Made by a program: the position numbers and the translations under genes
Source: Chamaecrista fasciculata
Lineage: Eukaryota; Streptophyta; Magnoliopsida; Fabales; Fabaceae
Assembly: GCA_003254925.1 (NCBI GenBank)
Contig: QANZ01027742.1
Coordinates: forward strand, 83,372-147,371
Direction of reading: 5' to 3'
Length of the DNA: 64,000 nucleotides
Part shown: positions 62,445 to 64,000 of the stretch, piece by piece
Layout of the letters: the number at the start of each line of letters is the position of its first letter
Position numbering within the stretch: the first letter of the stretch is position 1
Notes under the pieces: generated by a model
Database searches by the model: none
The model's input: only the letters and a program-made list of their open reading frames with translations
What the model was told of the DNA's origin: nothing

Positions 62445-64000
62445 ATGGGTGTCTCCTTCCTCTCTACTCTCCCTTCTCTGCTCTCACTTGCTCGTGACTC
62501 ATCATCACCCATCCTCACCAAACACCACTCTCGTTTAGTAAGCAATGCTATGCCCTACTTTTTTCAGTTCTTGCTTTCTGGCTATGCTGATCTAAGTAAA
62601 AACCCATATGGGTATTCATCTTTGTTCAATGTTTTTGTACTAGACACCTATTTGCTGCACTAAAATCGAGATTGATACTACTGTTGAAGATCGCTTCCAT
62701 CGAAGAGACATTCTTAAATGCTTCGGCACCACCATCTTCGGCCTGGTAAAACCAACATATAGTTGTCTTCTCTTCAAATTGCAAATTTGTGTGATTGTGG
62801 GCATAATGTAGATGCTTATTATATGCTTATGCCTTGTGATAAAATATATAGAATTAGTGGGTAAGATTGATGTGTGTGATGATGAGTTCCCGCCAGTTGT
62901 GTCTCTTTGTAGGAATTGATTGGAAGCTCCCCATCGTTTGTTGGGACTGCTGATGCTGCTGATTTAATACAACGCAGACAGCGTTCTGAATTTCAATGTA
63001 AGCTTTGTTTAGCTTCTACATTTTCGTGCGTGTCAATGTCAAAGTCAATTGATCTCTATGCTCAGAAAAAAAGTTGTAACTTTTCTATTCTCGCAGCTAA
63101 TGTCAAGGGAACGCTTTATACTGCCATAAAGGTATGTCATGCTAACTTGTATTTATCAGTTAGAATAGTCTGTATGCATGTGATTCATCCTGGAAATATA
63201 ACTTCCAATATGGATACAATTTATTTTGACGTCCTAACTGATTGCAGGGAAATCCTGATATTATTCCATCCATACTAACGTTGGCTCTGAATGATATCTT
63301 GACTTATGATAAGGTGAGAAGCACAGATAGAGAGGGGAAGTGAGAATGTTTGTGTTTTTGTGTGTGTGTGTGTGTGTTCGTCGTCCATGTTTTTGGATAA
63401 ATACTGATGGGCAGCTGATTAAGTTTGTAGGCAACAAAATCAGGTGGCCCTAATGGATCAGTACGATTCAGGTATTTCTTTCCCTTTGGCAGAAACTTAA
63501 AAAGAGATTTTGCTTGAAGCATAGGACTTGAAATCTAATTTATTGACTTATATAGAGGTTGATGGGCATTACATTGGCTCTTAATTAAACAATTAGTATG
63601 ATAGAGTTTATGGCACTTTATTTCTTTCCCTCATCTTTAGAAGTTATGGTAAGTTGTTTATTAATCTATCTTGAATTTCAGCTCTTTCTAGCTGAGCTTT
63701 CCCAACTTGAAAGCATTAGATTTATACGCTTCAATCTTCATTTTGCTTAACCGTTGTCATGTTCTTTATTCCTGTTTTGGTTTTCTGCATGAAGCTCAGA
63801 AATAAGTAGAACTGAAAATAAGGGACTCTCTGCTGCCTTGAATTTAGTAGAGGAAGCAAAAAAGGAGATAGATTCATATTCCAAGGGCGGACCTATTTCC
63901 TATTCAGATCTTATCCAGCTTGCAGGTTGTATACCTTTCATCGTCAACTCAAAACTTGAAACTAATGAACAACACACATTTAACTTATATGGGGGGATAT
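62445..64000 (+). CDS. TL29: TL29, thylakoid lumenal peroxidase-like protein (3' end beyond window)
   Basis: Chloroplast protein of the class I peroxidase fold (also called APX4), found in the thylakoid lumen. It lacks haem binding in studied plants, so it is not a true ascorbate peroxidase. Exons in the window: 62445-62537, 62644-62745, 62913-62997, 63097-63131, 63248-63313, 63431-63471, 63795-63925, giving the first ~184 residues in one frame. A Ser/Leu-rich transit peptide (~1-45) comes first. Then the twin-arginine motif HRRD (Arg51-Arg52-Asp53), a hydrophobic stretch and an ADA cleavage site near residue 80 make a Tat-type lumenal signal. The mature part begins ADLIQRRQRSEFQ and continues with TYDKATKSGGPNGSVRFSSE and IDSYSKGGPISYSDLIQLA. 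The exon 7 acceptor was chosen two codons upstream of another AG because it keeps SSEIS. The last intron runs off the window. Confidence 0.92.

Overview
The window is nuclear DNA of a flowering plant (eudicot). Six protein-coding genes have the intron-rich structure and sequence of known plant families, and the spacers are AT-rich and packed with plant-type transposon remnants. A legume is my best guess, from the look of the proteins and LTR sequences recalled from memory; this is not proven. No prokaryotic, organellar or viral genes were seen.

Layout. 1-2464: AT-rich spacer with a decayed foldback element. 2465-7930 (minus): SGTA-like TPR co-chaperone, 10 exons. 7931-10730: spacer with two large foldback elements and a SINE. 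10731-27348 (minus): PDS5-type cohesin cofactor, 28 exons over 16.6 kb, with a hAT MITE in intron 1. 27349-33481: spacer with a LINE-derived fragment, a complete non-autonomous Helitron, a leader-like region with microsatellite and minisatellite DNA, and a perfect-looking hairpin MULE. 33482-36929 (plus): Golgi nucleotide-sugar transporter of the UDP-GalT1/GONST5 group. 37631-39315 (minus): USP-like (adenine nucleotide alpha hydrolase fold) protein. 39316-45549: spacer with a GC-rich gypsy-type LTR and several MITEs. 45550-48063 (plus): GPI-anchored LysM receptor-like protein of the LYM1/LYM3 group. 48064-55000: repeat-rich spacer with a truncated copia element, a 183-bp tandem duplication, a Pack-MULE carrying a BAHD acyltransferase fragment, and a hAT MITE. 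55001-59908 (plus): O-fucosyltransferase-family protein, 12 exons. 59909-62444: spacer with a second copy of the LINE derivative. 62445-64000 (plus): 5' part of TL29, the thylakoid lumenal peroxidase-like protein, cut by the window edge.

The genes form no operon or pathway. The order PDS5, nucleotide-sugar transporter, LysM protein matches, from memory, the Arabidopsis blocks At1g77600-At1g77610-At1g77630 and At1g21870-At1g21880, so this is probably an old conserved eudicot gene block. I found no new multi-gene system. The best unusual items are the exactly delimited Helitron, the Pack-MULE with a captured BAHD fragment, two copies of one internally deleted LINE derivative, several foldback elements with intact 9-10 bp target-site duplications, and three introns that appear to use GC donors.

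All exon boundaries were placed by hand from GT/GC-AG sites and reading frame and have not been checked against transcripts.
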